From Bacteroidia bacterium (GTDB lineage Bacteria > Bacteroidota > Bacteroidia > Bacteroidales > CAJPTX01): a stretch of 64,000 nt of DNA. This document shows, one piece after another, positions 51,964 to 62,000 of the stretch. The DNA lies in contig CAJPTC010000010.1 of NCBI GenBank assembly GCA_905373475.1, forward strand, positions 10,637-74,636. Reading direction: 5' to 3'. Both the position numbers and the translations under genes were made by a program. Numbering within the stretch: position 1 is the first letter of the stretch; the number at the start of each line of letters is the position of its first letter. Under the pieces are notes generated by a model. That model saw only the letters and a list, made by a program, of their open reading frames with translations. It was not told the DNA's origin and did not search any database.

Positions 51964-54003
51964 CTAGAATGCCTTCTCCTCGTCTTGTGGCGTGTAAAAA
52001 TACCACTGGAAGCCAAAACGGAAACCTCGTTCTCGCTCTGGATAGCCTACCGAAGAGAACGAATTGCGACCGAACCAATCCTCATTCAGATGTCCTACCA
52101 TCACAAAAAGGTTTGCGCCCTTCCATTTCACATTCAACACCACATCCATAAACGGATAATTCCCGAGCTGAAATGTGTACTGCCGATGATAGATGCCTAA
52201 AGGCACATTGTACGTGTCGGCGTAATACTGGCTTCGGTAAGTGCACTCAAGGGCTATGCGAAGCCAAAGTACCTCGGGCACTGCTTCTAGCTCGTAGCCA
52301 ACTGAGCCGTAGGCAGTAAATAGCGGCAACGCAAGAGCGGATGCTTGCGAGCTGTGCTGTAGTACGAGCCTACTTGTGACATTAACCCCCATCCAACGAA
52401 AATCCTCTTGCAGGTAACCAGCCAACACATTGAGCGTTGAAACTTGCGCTGGTACACACCACAAATTGAAATACGTGTATTGCCTATAGAGCCTGTTCCT
52501 TATGCCCAGACGTGTATCAGCCCACGGTAGGTGTAATTCCGCCTCAGAATGCAGATAGGTGGTCGGTTTTAGTACATCGGCAAGTTCCCAGTTCTGCGTG
52601 TTGGAATAGTGGTGCTGTTCAAAATAGCTCGGATTGGTGCGCACGGTCGAAAATCGAAGTGCTAAATTCAGGTCGCGTAGGTTTTGAAACGGATGTAGCC
52701 ATAAGCTCGCACTAAGAGCGGCATCGCCAGCACGTGCCCCTACGCCGTAAAGGAGACCATTGGCACTAAACCTCATATAGGGAAGACGATACTCTAGGTT
52801 CGCACCTACGTACAAACTAGACTCCGCCTTTTGCGCATAACCTCGCAGATAGAGCAAGGGTTGAGGCTGCGAATAGCTATCGTAAGTATACCCTAGCCAA
52901 GCACGAAGCGAGGGGAAATAATACTTTCCATGCTCATTGTGACGATATGCCAGTCCGAGGCGTGCATCGTAACTCTGCGATGCCACAGAGTCGTGGGTAT
53001 AGTTGTCTGCAATGTTATAGCTGCGTCCTGCGGGCGGTGTGGGTTCTACGTACGCACGTGCCAACTTCCGATAGCTTTGCAATAACAGCAGAGTTAGTGT
53101 CGGATGTTGATAGACGTAGCGTATATTTTGCGTAGAATCTGTGCGTGTATATGCGCCCTGCAAAAGGTTCACGCCCGTTTCGAGTGTAAACCTATTCTGT
53201 GCGAGTTGGGTGTTGTTGTTGGTGTGATAAACGGGAAACTGTCCTTGTGCAACCACGGTATCGAGCAACCAGCGCGTAGAGGTCATCCCCCCATTTAAGC
53301 TGTGTTCCATACGTCGGATAGCAACCGAACCCGAGGCATAAAAACGCCCTTGCACAAACGAGGCAAAAAGACTTCCCACATTGTAGCGCGACTTGAGGTT
53401 CACCATAGTGGCCAAGTCGTCGGCGTGCATTATGTTGAAGCCGAAATTAAGCCCAGGAGCCAGGTTTTGCGTGTAAAACCATCGGGCATAGAGTTCGCCT
53501 TCTCCCGAACCAAAATCCTTGGCAGCATTAAAATGCGAGTACGGCCCTTGTGCTACATAGTTGCTATGTTCGGCTTCGAGGTGTTCCCATACTCCAAGGA
53601 AACTGGGACTTACTGCGTAGTCGGCAGCCCGACGTGCAAAGAACTCGTCATACTGCATTGGGGCGTAGCGTAAACTCAGGTGCGTGTACGGACGATAGAA
53701 CTGCACACGATCGTCGAAAAGATGCGAGACGAGGAACGCCGTGTCCTGTTGCACAGGTTCGTATTGCCAAGCGGCTCGATTCAAACGCCATTGATGGAGG
53801 TAACGCACCGTGTCTGCCACAGGCATTTGTTGGAAAAGCGTTTGCGGCACACGTGCCGTTGAATCTTTTCCACTCGGTATACCTTCCCCGCTCTGTAGCA
53901 TTACGGCTGCCACCGAATCGCACCGAACCGCGCCTTCTACCCCTGAAGACAAGAGAAGAATCCCAAAAAAGATAATGGTGAAAACAAGCGCCTGACGTGG
54001 CAT
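51964..54003 (-). CDS. Putative porin (Porin_10 type)
   Basis: The protein has 679 residues with a signal peptide (cut near VEG/AVRC) and a long periplasmic-to-barrel body of alternating strands ending in aromatic residues. The barrel carries HFNAAKDFGSGEGELYARWF and LNFGFNIMHADDLATM, which match the putative-porin family of Bacteroidota. It ends GFQWYFYTPQDEEKAF, with the final strand followed by a short charged tail. It probably forms an outer-membrane channel. It is upstream of DUF4290-murA on the same strand, about 100 nt away and with its own promoter. Confidence 0.75.
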   Translation of the reverse strand: MPRQALVFTIIFFGILLLSSGVEGAVRCDSVAAVMLQSGEGIPSGKDSTARVPQTLFQQMPVADTVRYLHQWRLNRAAWQYEPVQQDTAFLVSHLFDDRVQFYRPYTHLSLRYAPMQYDEFFARRAADYAVSPSFLGVWEHLEAEHSNYVAQGPYSHFNAAKDFGSGEGELYARWFYTQNLAPGLNFGFNIMHADDLATMVNLKSRYNVGSLFASFVQGRFYASGSVAIRRMEHSLNGGMTSTRWLLDTVVAQGQFPVYHTNNNTQLAQNRFTLETGVNLLQGAYTRTDSTQNIRYVYQHPTLTLLLLQSYRKLARAYVEPTPPAGRSYNIADNYTHDSVASQSYDARLGLAYRHNEHGKYYFPSLRAWLGYTYDSYSQPQPLLYLRGYAQKAESSLYVGANLEYRLPYMRFSANGLLYGVGARAGDAALSASLWLHPFQNLRDLNLALRFSTVRTNPSYFEQHHYSNTQNWELADVLKPTTYLHSEAELHLPWADTRLGIRNRLYRQYTYFNLWCVPAQVSTLNVLAGYLQEDFRWMGVNVTSRLVLQHSSQASALALPLFTAYGSVGYELEAVPEVLWLRIALECTYRSQYYADTYNVPLGIYHRQYTFQLGNYPFMDVVLNVKWKGANLFVMVGHLNEDWFGRNSFSSVGYPERERGFRFGFQWYFYTPQDEEKAF

Positions 54004-54043
54004 ACCGTCTGTAAGAAATGCTCTATTACTCTAATCCGACATA

Positions 54044-54051
54044 CAAAAGTA
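54044..54051 (-). promoter_or_regulatory. Bacteroidota -7 element (TACTTTTG on minus strand)
   Basis: Exact TAnnTTTG match 40 nt upstream of the porin gene. Confidence 0.45.
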
Positions 54052-54183
54052 CGCAATAGGGCTTATATAGGCTAGATAACGACTAGAGGAGCTCTGCGTG
54101 AAAAGCTTTGAGCGCGTTGGCAAGGGAATAGCAAGTACCTAACGAGAGACAGTAGACACTTTTTGAGAACAGAAGAGGAAATG

Positions 54184-55950
54184 TCAAGCCTCGGTGCTAT
54201 TACTCTCTTTCCTTTTTTCTTCGGCAATACTCCGAAATTCGGTAGCCGAAAGACCGTATTTTTCTTTGAAAAGACGGTAAAACGTTGTGCGCGAATTAAA
54301 ACCTACCATGAGCTCTATGTCTGCAATGCGCCACGAGGAGGGCGAAGAGAGTAGCTGCGCGGCATATTCCAAGCGAAGCGCATTAATGTACTCTTGAACC
54401 GTTGCACCGTTTTCATGTATTTTCACGGCCTCGGCTAAGTAGGTTCGGTTTGTTCCTAGCTCTTTTGACAACAAAACGCTGGAACAATTCGCATCGCGAA
54501 AGAGTTGCTTTTCTTGCATGAGCAGACACAGCTGGTTGTAAATCTGCACATCGCGCGGGAGTTCTTCGTACTGCTGCTCCTCTTCTTTTAGAATAGCGAG
54601 ATGCCTTCTTTTACGGGCATCGATAAGTCGTAAATCGTTCTGAATTACGTCATAAAGCGAGCGATTCTTTTTACGTAAACGACGTGTATAGACTACCAAC
54701 AAAAGAACAATAGTAGCCAGCAATGCCGTGGCTATCGAAAGCAAAAGCAGCTGGTTATAGAGAAGGCGTTGTGCAGCCTTCAGTTCATTCACCTTAAAAA
54801 GGGTATTGAACTCATTGAGTAAGTTTGCATTGAGCCCCGTCTCTACCGAATCGTGCAACAAAATATATTTGTAGTAGCAATGTGCTGCACTATCGTATCG
54901 CTGCGAGAGATAGAAGAAATTGCCCCGCATACGCATTTCATTAGTAGAAAGTAGGGAAAGCCCCGAAGCGTCGTCCCACTGAATTCGTTTCCAATTGTAA
55001 ACCAAAGCACTGTCGTACTCGCCAAACGACCTGAAATAGTTTTCACGCGTGTCTAAGACTAGACTTTGTACAGTGGGCGGACAGTGCGCCACCATACGAT
55101 CCATAGAATCTAAGTATTGGGCAGCTCTTGTTTTATTTCCTAACAATAGCTCGGGATAAATGGCTTCGGAATAGTAGTAAGCATATTTCATAAAAAGAGT
55201 ACTGCCGTCCACTTTTTCTGACCTCGCATTTGCTTTGTCGAGACGTTGTTTCCAGCGCGTAAGCGCCTGTTGCAATTCTGCGGTCTGCTCTATTTGGTAA
55301 AGAACATTGCAGTAATCATAATAGGCATCGAGCTCCTGCGTCGAGACATTATCAGTCAAAGCAAAAAGCTCAAGGCATCGTTTGAGCGCATCTAGTGCGG
55401 GCTCAGCCTCCAAATATATCTGGATGTAGGAGAGCCCAATCTTGTACAACGACACCGCTTGTCCAAAAATACTGCCACGCTCTTGGGCATCTTGGTACAT
55501 CGCCTGCATTTCTTGCAATGCGCTGTAATTGCGATCTTGCAACAAGTACATGTCTACGAGCAAATTGCGCCCAGCGTAATAGTATTCCAAATTGCCTATT
55601 TTGAGTTCGTAAGCGAGAGCATCGGGCAGCTCAGCTTCTAAACGATCAAAGTTGTTGAAATTGAAATAGCAAACCATCAGACTGAGATATGCTCTACCCG
55701 CATTTTCCGTATCGCCGATCTGATCTGCTTCTTCCAACAGCTGCTTCCAGCATTTTTGCTCGTGCAGCGAGTCGCCCAAATTATAGGCGCAGTCGCAAAG
55801 ATTAGCTAGCGCTTCGGTGCGTTGTTTGCCTTGGAGGCACGGTAAAATAGCCTCGATGGAATCTATCTTTTGTTGATAGACACTCTGCGCAAAGAGCAGC
55901 GCAGGGGCAAAAAAGACCCAGAGCGCGAATAGAGATATTGCAAAACGCAT
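54184..55950 (-). CDS. TPR membrane protein with C-terminal AraC DNA-binding domain
   Basis: The protein has 588 residues from the ATG at 55950, which gives a clean signal peptide ending LFA before Gln; an ATG 20 codons upstream does not. The N-terminal ~390 residues are helical TPR-like repeats outside the membrane. One membrane helix lies near 400-420 (LLLLSIATALLATIVLLLVVY), followed by a coiled linker and an AraC-type HTH (about 490-580, ending GFNSRTTFYRLFKEKYGLSATEF). It is thus a one-component membrane regulator: a periplasmic sensor part with a cytoplasmic DNA-binding part. The giant secreted-protein gene sits about 110 nt away on the same strand and upstream. Confidence 0.8.
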   Translation of the reverse strand: MRFAISLFALWVFFAPALLFAQSVYQQKIDSIEAILPCLQGKQRTEALANLCDCAYNLGDSLHEQKCWKQLLEEADQIGDTENAGRAYLSLMVCYFNFNNFDRLEAELPDALAYELKIGNLEYYYAGRNLLVDMYLLQDRNYSALQEMQAMYQDAQERGSIFGQAVSLYKIGLSYIQIYLEAEPALDALKRCLELFALTDNVSTQELDAYYDYCNVLYQIEQTAELQQALTRWKQRLDKANARSEKVDGSTLFMKYAYYYSEAIYPELLLGNKTRAAQYLDSMDRMVAHCPPTVQSLVLDTRENYFRSFGEYDSALVYNWKRIQWDDASGLSLLSTNEMRMRGNFFYLSQRYDSAAHCYYKYILLHDSVETGLNANLLNEFNTLFKVNELKAAQRLLYNQLLLLSIATALLATIVLLLVVYTRRLRKKNRSLYDVIQNDLRLIDARKRRHLAILKEEEQQYEELPRDVQIYNQLCLLMQEKQLFRDANCSSVLLSKELGTNRTYLAEAVKIHENGATVQEYINALRLEYAAQLLSSPSSWRIADIELMVGFNSRTTFYRLFKEKYGLSATEFRSIAEEKRKESNSTEA

Positions 55951-55969
55951 GCTTGAATTTTGACTGAAG

Positions 55970-55977
55970 CAAATGTA
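55970..55977 (-). promoter_or_regulatory. Bacteroidota -7 element (TACATTTG on minus strand)
   Basis: Exact TAnnTTTG match 19 nt upstream of the TPR-AraC start; this supports 55950 as the translation start. Confidence 0.5.
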
Positions 55978-56064
55978 CGAATAGATAAAATAAAAAGGAG
56001 ACTCCGCCATCTGGCGAAGTCCCCTCTAGTAGTTTATTCTATAATAATAGAGACGAGAAAGAAA

Positions 56065-59000
56065 CTACTTTCTTATGAGTTTGAAACTCTTGGTTCTACC
56101 ACTTTCGGAGGTTAGACGCAAAATATAGACTCCAGCTGCGAGCTCCGAGGTCTCTACGAGTGTCTCGTTGGCAACAATTCCGCCATTACGCACAACTGCA
56201 CCATTCGCATTGATAAGCTCGTATTTTACACCTCGGTTCTCGCCGCCTAGTACGATCCGTAAGTTAGTCTCAAAGGGATTCGGCATAACACGAACGTCGG
56301 CAAAAACAGCCTCTTCCACAGCATTCGCTTTTTCTACCGTTACATCGCATGTGCCTTTCACGCCGTCGACATCTGTGGTCACATCTATTTTCACTTTACC
56401 CACTTTCACTCCCTTTACATTGCCTTGTGCATCTACGGTAGCAATGGTTTCGTCTTGCGACTTGAACATCACTTTAGCCGTTGCGCCTTCGGGTTGAAGC
56501 GTATACTTGATCTGTTTGGTTCCGCCAACCTTTACACTCAGAGGCTCGATCGTGATACCAGTAGGTACAATCGCCGCACCCGTTACCGTTACATCGCATG
56601 TACCTTTCACGTCTGCTACGTCTGTAGTAACATCAATCTTCACAGTACCCTCTTTCACGCCTGTTACATTGCCTTGTGCATCCACTGTTGCAATGGTTTC
56701 ATCTTGCGACTTGAACGTAACATTAGCCGTTGCACCTTCGGGTTGAAGTGTATACTTGATCTGTTTGGTTTTACCAATCTCTACGCTCAGTGGCTCGATC
56801 GCGATACCAGTAAGTTCAGTTTTACCCTCTTCTACCGTTACTTTGCACGTACCATTGACGGTTGGAACATCTGTGGTTATCAAAATATCTACCGTGCCTG
56901 CTTTTACACCTTTTACATTACCCTTGTCATCTACCGTAGCAATAGTTTCGTCTTGCGACCTGAAAGAGACAAGAGATGTAGAACCAGCAGGTTGGAGACC
57001 ATACTTAATTGGTTTCGTTTCGCCAATTTTTACACTCAGAGGCTCAATCGTGATGCCTGTAGCAGGTTTGCTTTCGCATGCAGTTTTTGTACCCGTTGTC
57101 TGGATATCACTCTGGTCTTCATAGATCACCTTCCAGCTTTTTTGTGTTGCCAATTGACTAGAAGAAGCCACCATTGCATCGTAATTAGGATCTGAGCCCG
57201 CAGCAACTTTTGCTTTAGCAGGGATCATTACACCGCCCGTCGTAGGCAGAGTACAGTAGATCTCGTCGTACATCGCCGTAGCAAACTTATTACCGTAGCA
57301 GACCAGTGCCTTCAACCTAGCATTCGTTGTAAGGTTCAGAATATTTAGTCCTAGAGCTTCGCAAGACAACTTTTCGAGGTTTGCATTGGCAATAAGATCT
57401 AATTCGGAGATTGTATTGTGTCCACAATTCAACTCAGTAAGATTGGTTAGGCGAATTACATTCAACCTCGTAAGCTTATTGTTCGCACAATTCAACTTCT
57501 GAAGGTCGATCAATGCACTGAGATCCAATTCGGAGATACTATTACCACTAACATTCAGCTCCGTGAGGCGCGCATCGTTAGTAAATGTAATCGCCGTGAG
57601 TTTGTCAGCAGCATCTTTAGCTTCGAGTTTGGTTAGCGAACCATAGACCTCGATTGTACCGCTTGCACTCTTTACTTTCACCGTAGTGTACGCATCCGAG
57701 AGCGTATACTGTAGAACGTTGCTTTCAGCTTTGATATAGCTCTCGCCCGAGCCAGCTACTTGTAGCTGTATCTCTTCATTCTTCGCTACCGTGAGCGTTG
57801 TAACCAACTTAACATGGCTAGGAATAGCATCTACCGATACATCTACAATACACTCTTTCGTAAGGTCAGTTTTCCCTGCAGCAGTTGCCACAACGGTAGC
57901 GCGACCTCCCTTGAGCGGAGTGATATTCCCTTCCACATCGATACTCAGAATTTCAGCACTTTGCGCATCTTTTAGCGACCACAACACTGCGCGGTTGGAT
58001 GCCGTTTCGGGAAGAACTTTCGCCTCAAGTTTTGTTGGCGTACCTACTATTGCTGTTAGCGTGGCAGGTAACTCCATATCTGTAGGTTCTACAAAGTCTG
58101 TTACCACTTTCACCTTTAAGGTAGCCGATATCGTTGGGAACGCCGAGGGCTGAATCGTTACCGTAGTTTCACGCCCTTCTGTAATTCCTTCTACCTCTAT
58201 CTTAAATGGCTGAATGATAAACCCGTATTCGTCGTACGCTGGCGTACAGGTCACTGCAATAACGGGATCGGCAGGCGTTACCTTAATCGTCCCATTGAAA
58301 TGAGCCGAGGGAGGATCTAGGGTTACATTTACAGGATATTTCTTCCCGTCCTTCTTTATCACGAGCTCATTTTGCGAGAGTTTCAAACCTTTTACATCAG
58401 GTGCGTTGATTTGCACTTTATAGTTCTCGGTTTTCTGGTGTTCGGGGCTGTTATTCTTAGCCGTTACGATGAGACTCGTGCTAGCAGTTTTAGCCACCAA
58501 GAAGCCCGTTGTTGCATCTATTGTAGCCGCAGCTCCGTCTACCGACCATGTAATGTCGCGATAGGTAGCATCCGCAGGCGCTATTTCCGCTGTAAACTGT
58601 ACTTTGTCACCAATGTGGAAAGGCGTGGGAATAGAAGACTTAATCGTAATGGTCTTCACCTGCTTTTCAAGTACAGTCACCTTCACTTCTGTTTTTGCTC
58701 CGCCCCCATCTAGCGCTACGCACTCGAGGGTAGCAGTACCTACATTAAGTGCCTCTAAGATGGTGACAGTACCTTCGTACAACTTCACTTTATCTGCACC
58801 TGCTTTAATAGTCCATTTAACATTCGGATTGTCTGCATAAGAAGGCTCAATGGTAGGCTGTAGCTGCAGGGTTGCATGATGCTCGATCGCGATAGGATCC
58901 ATCTTAATGCTCTTCACCTTCTCTGGTGCGCAGGCATGGTCACCACTCGCCTCATTACCCACCGAAGCTGTACTACCATCGTTCAAGAGAATCTCCCAGT

Positions 59001-62000
59001 GCTTTTTCGTAGCACGCGAAGTATAGCAATTGTCGGGTACCAACTTCTCATTGGCTTCTGTAGCATCCTTTACTGCAAACAGTTTCCCTTTTGCGTCTGA
59101 GGTACGTTCGGGGAGCAAGCAGAATAGCTGATTGAACGCTTCGATGCTCAAACCAGACCCACCACACTTCAACTCTTTAAGCGGTGCGGGAGCAGAGCCT
59201 ACGCTCTTAAGCGCCGTTATCGTTTTCAGACCCGCGTTTTCAGAACAATCTACCTTTTCTAGCAATGTATTTGCTGTGAAATTCAACTGCTTAAGTTCGT
59301 TCTTTGCGCAATTCAACTCTCGGAGCGCTGGGAAAGTAGCAAGAGCCAATTCTTTTACGTGTGAATTATTTATATCGAGTTTTGCTAGGTTTGCGATATT
59401 AGACAGTTGCACGTTCACCATCCCAGTACAATTGCTTGCCTTGAGTTCTGTTAAAACATCGTGCTTTTCGATCTTTAGCGATTTTACCTTGTCTTGATTG
59501 CTGATATCGAACGACGTTATCTTACTGTGGAATTTGTAAGAGCTCTGGAAAAGCGATTTGAAAACACGTGTAATTTCCTGCCCTGGTGTTACATCCACAT
59601 ATTCAAAGCTACCAGACGCGTCTTCTATCCAGAGCTCTTTGGCACTCGTTGTAAATTTCACAGTGGTCTGACCTGCGTCTGCAACGAGTTCAATTACAGG
59701 CACATCGTGTGGTTTCAGATCGTCACAGGTTCTATTCTTATCGCCTTCGAAGGAAACTCCATCCTTATCTTGCACCTTCCAACCCTTATCCACTGCGATT
59801 TTCGTACCGCTCTTCTGTGCCTCTTTGAGGTTGTCTGCATCACTCTTATCTACTACGCTCAATTCTCCTGCATTTGCACTTAGCTGCGGCAACTTGCAGT
59901 ACAGCTTGGTTAATTCGGTCGCATTGAGCCCCGTTCTGTGAACTTTTAGCTTTCTGAGCGCATTGCAACCATCCAAGAACCACGCATCTTCGCCAGGCTT
60001 CTGTATCTCTTTGAAAGCCTTGCAAGCATATAGACTCAAGGTTTTGAGCCTTGCACAACCACGTACATTTAAGTCGGAAAGATTCTGATTTTCACTAACA
60101 AAAAGGTGTTCAAGGTTGATAGCGTTTTGCAAATCCAACGCGACTAAACCATTTTCATCTAGATCGATATGCTCGTACTTACTCTTATTATTTGCGAGTG
60201 TAATCTCTGTTAGTTTATTGTCATACACAATCAACTTTTTCATCTCTACAGCGGGACTTACATCCAAGGTGGTAAGTTGATTCTTTGGAATTCTGAAGTA
60301 CGTAAGTGCTTTCCCTAACTTTATACTCGTTATTTTATTTTCCTCTAAGTCCGCGTAAGTCAGGGCATTATGCGAAGATAAATCTAAATAGCCTGTTAAT
60401 CCGCACTTCGTAACCTCTAGGTTCGTTAGTTTGGTGTTCTTCGATATGTCTAATGACGACAGGTCCTTCGCCTTTGTAACAATGAGAGAGGTTAGAGCCG
60501 TTTGCCTTGTAATGTTGAGCGACTGTAACTTTCCAGCCTCCTTCAAAGTGAGTGTTTTTAAGTCGGGTACACTCGTTAAGGCTATTCCTTTTACGTTACC
60601 AGCACTTTCAATCTTTATCTCGGACAGTGCATTGGGTTGTGTAAAGAGATAGACATTCTCCTTTACCTCAATTTGATGCTCGCCCGTTGAATAATATTGG
60701 TTATTGTAGAACTGGGCGATATCGCTCGTCTTACTTTGCCAAAGCGTAGTAGGTTTCTCTACCTTAAACTTGACGGTAGTATTACCTGCTAATTCCAGAG
60801 ACACCTTGTCTGGATTTGTAGGCAAGGCTATTTCATTACAAGCAACGGTAGAGGTACACTCCGAAGTAACATCTTTACCAGATTCATTAATGCTTATAAT
60901 CTTCCAGTTTTTACCACTCGCCACTGTACCATTGACAAGCTTTTTCTCATCTGTTGAGAAAATATATTTAAACTCACCTGGATTCAAATTTACTCGGGTA
61001 TGAAGCTGGCAAATCAACTCTTGGAGAAGGCGAGCAGGGTAACCACCTGGCATACTCACATATTCAAGCTTCTTCAGCCCTTCTAAGCTAATTCTCTTTA
61101 CACCTGTAGATCCGATAATTAGCTTTTTGAGGTTTTTCGCCTGCAATACATTGAGATCCTTCAAAGTTTCTGTCTCCCGAAGTTCTAGTTCTTCTAGAAC
61201 CGAAGCTCCTTGCACGGCAAACGATGTAAGATTTTTAGATTTATAGAGATCCAATTTCTTCAACGTCGAACTTTTCACCACGAGTTGCGATGGTAAGTTC
61301 AGCTCATACCCTTCAAAAGTCTGTAGGTTAGGCGTCTTCGTACCCTCGAATACCCCCTTCAGGAAGTCTGAAGTAAACCCAGCCCTAGTACAGGTAAAAG
61401 TAGTCAAGGCGCTTAGGGAGCCCTCTACCTTCGTTAGCTTTGTACAATTTTTAGTATTCAAGGTCTGGAGGCTGTTTCCTACCTTAAGTGTCGTTAATTC
61501 CGAACAACCTTCAGCATCCACCTCTTTACAGGGGTTCGCCTCTACTGTCTTTAGTTTTTTGGAAATGCTCACACCTAGCTTGTTGAGTCCAGTGCAACTG
61601 GTAGCGACAACCGTCTCTATATTGGAGTTGCTCGGAAAGTAGATATCCGTGATCTTGCCGCAGCTGGTTACCGTCAACGACTGTAATTTGGACTTGGAAA
61701 CGTTGCCTAATGTGCTTATATTACTACAGTTAGACAGCGTCAAGGACTCTAAGTCGCTGCCCGCGGAGAGAGCTGTCAAGTTGTCACAATTTTTTACCGT
61801 GAGTGTGCGCACCTTACTCCCGCCATTGAGACTTGTTAATTGACTACAATTCTCAACCGTTAAGGTCGTTACACTATTCCCGAGGTCGAGCGACGATAAT
61901 TTAGCACAGTTGTTAGCGGTTAGCGCCACACCACCACACCCTGAGAGTTCTATTTTCGTCAATTGGGAAGCACCCTTAGCTTCAACCTTCGTTAGTTTGC

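Noticed and set aside
56336..57082. CRISPR-like periodic repeats
   Set aside because: The 249-bp period, in-frame coding and gradual divergence are those of protein-domain repeats; no short direct repeat with unique spacers was found anywhere in the window.
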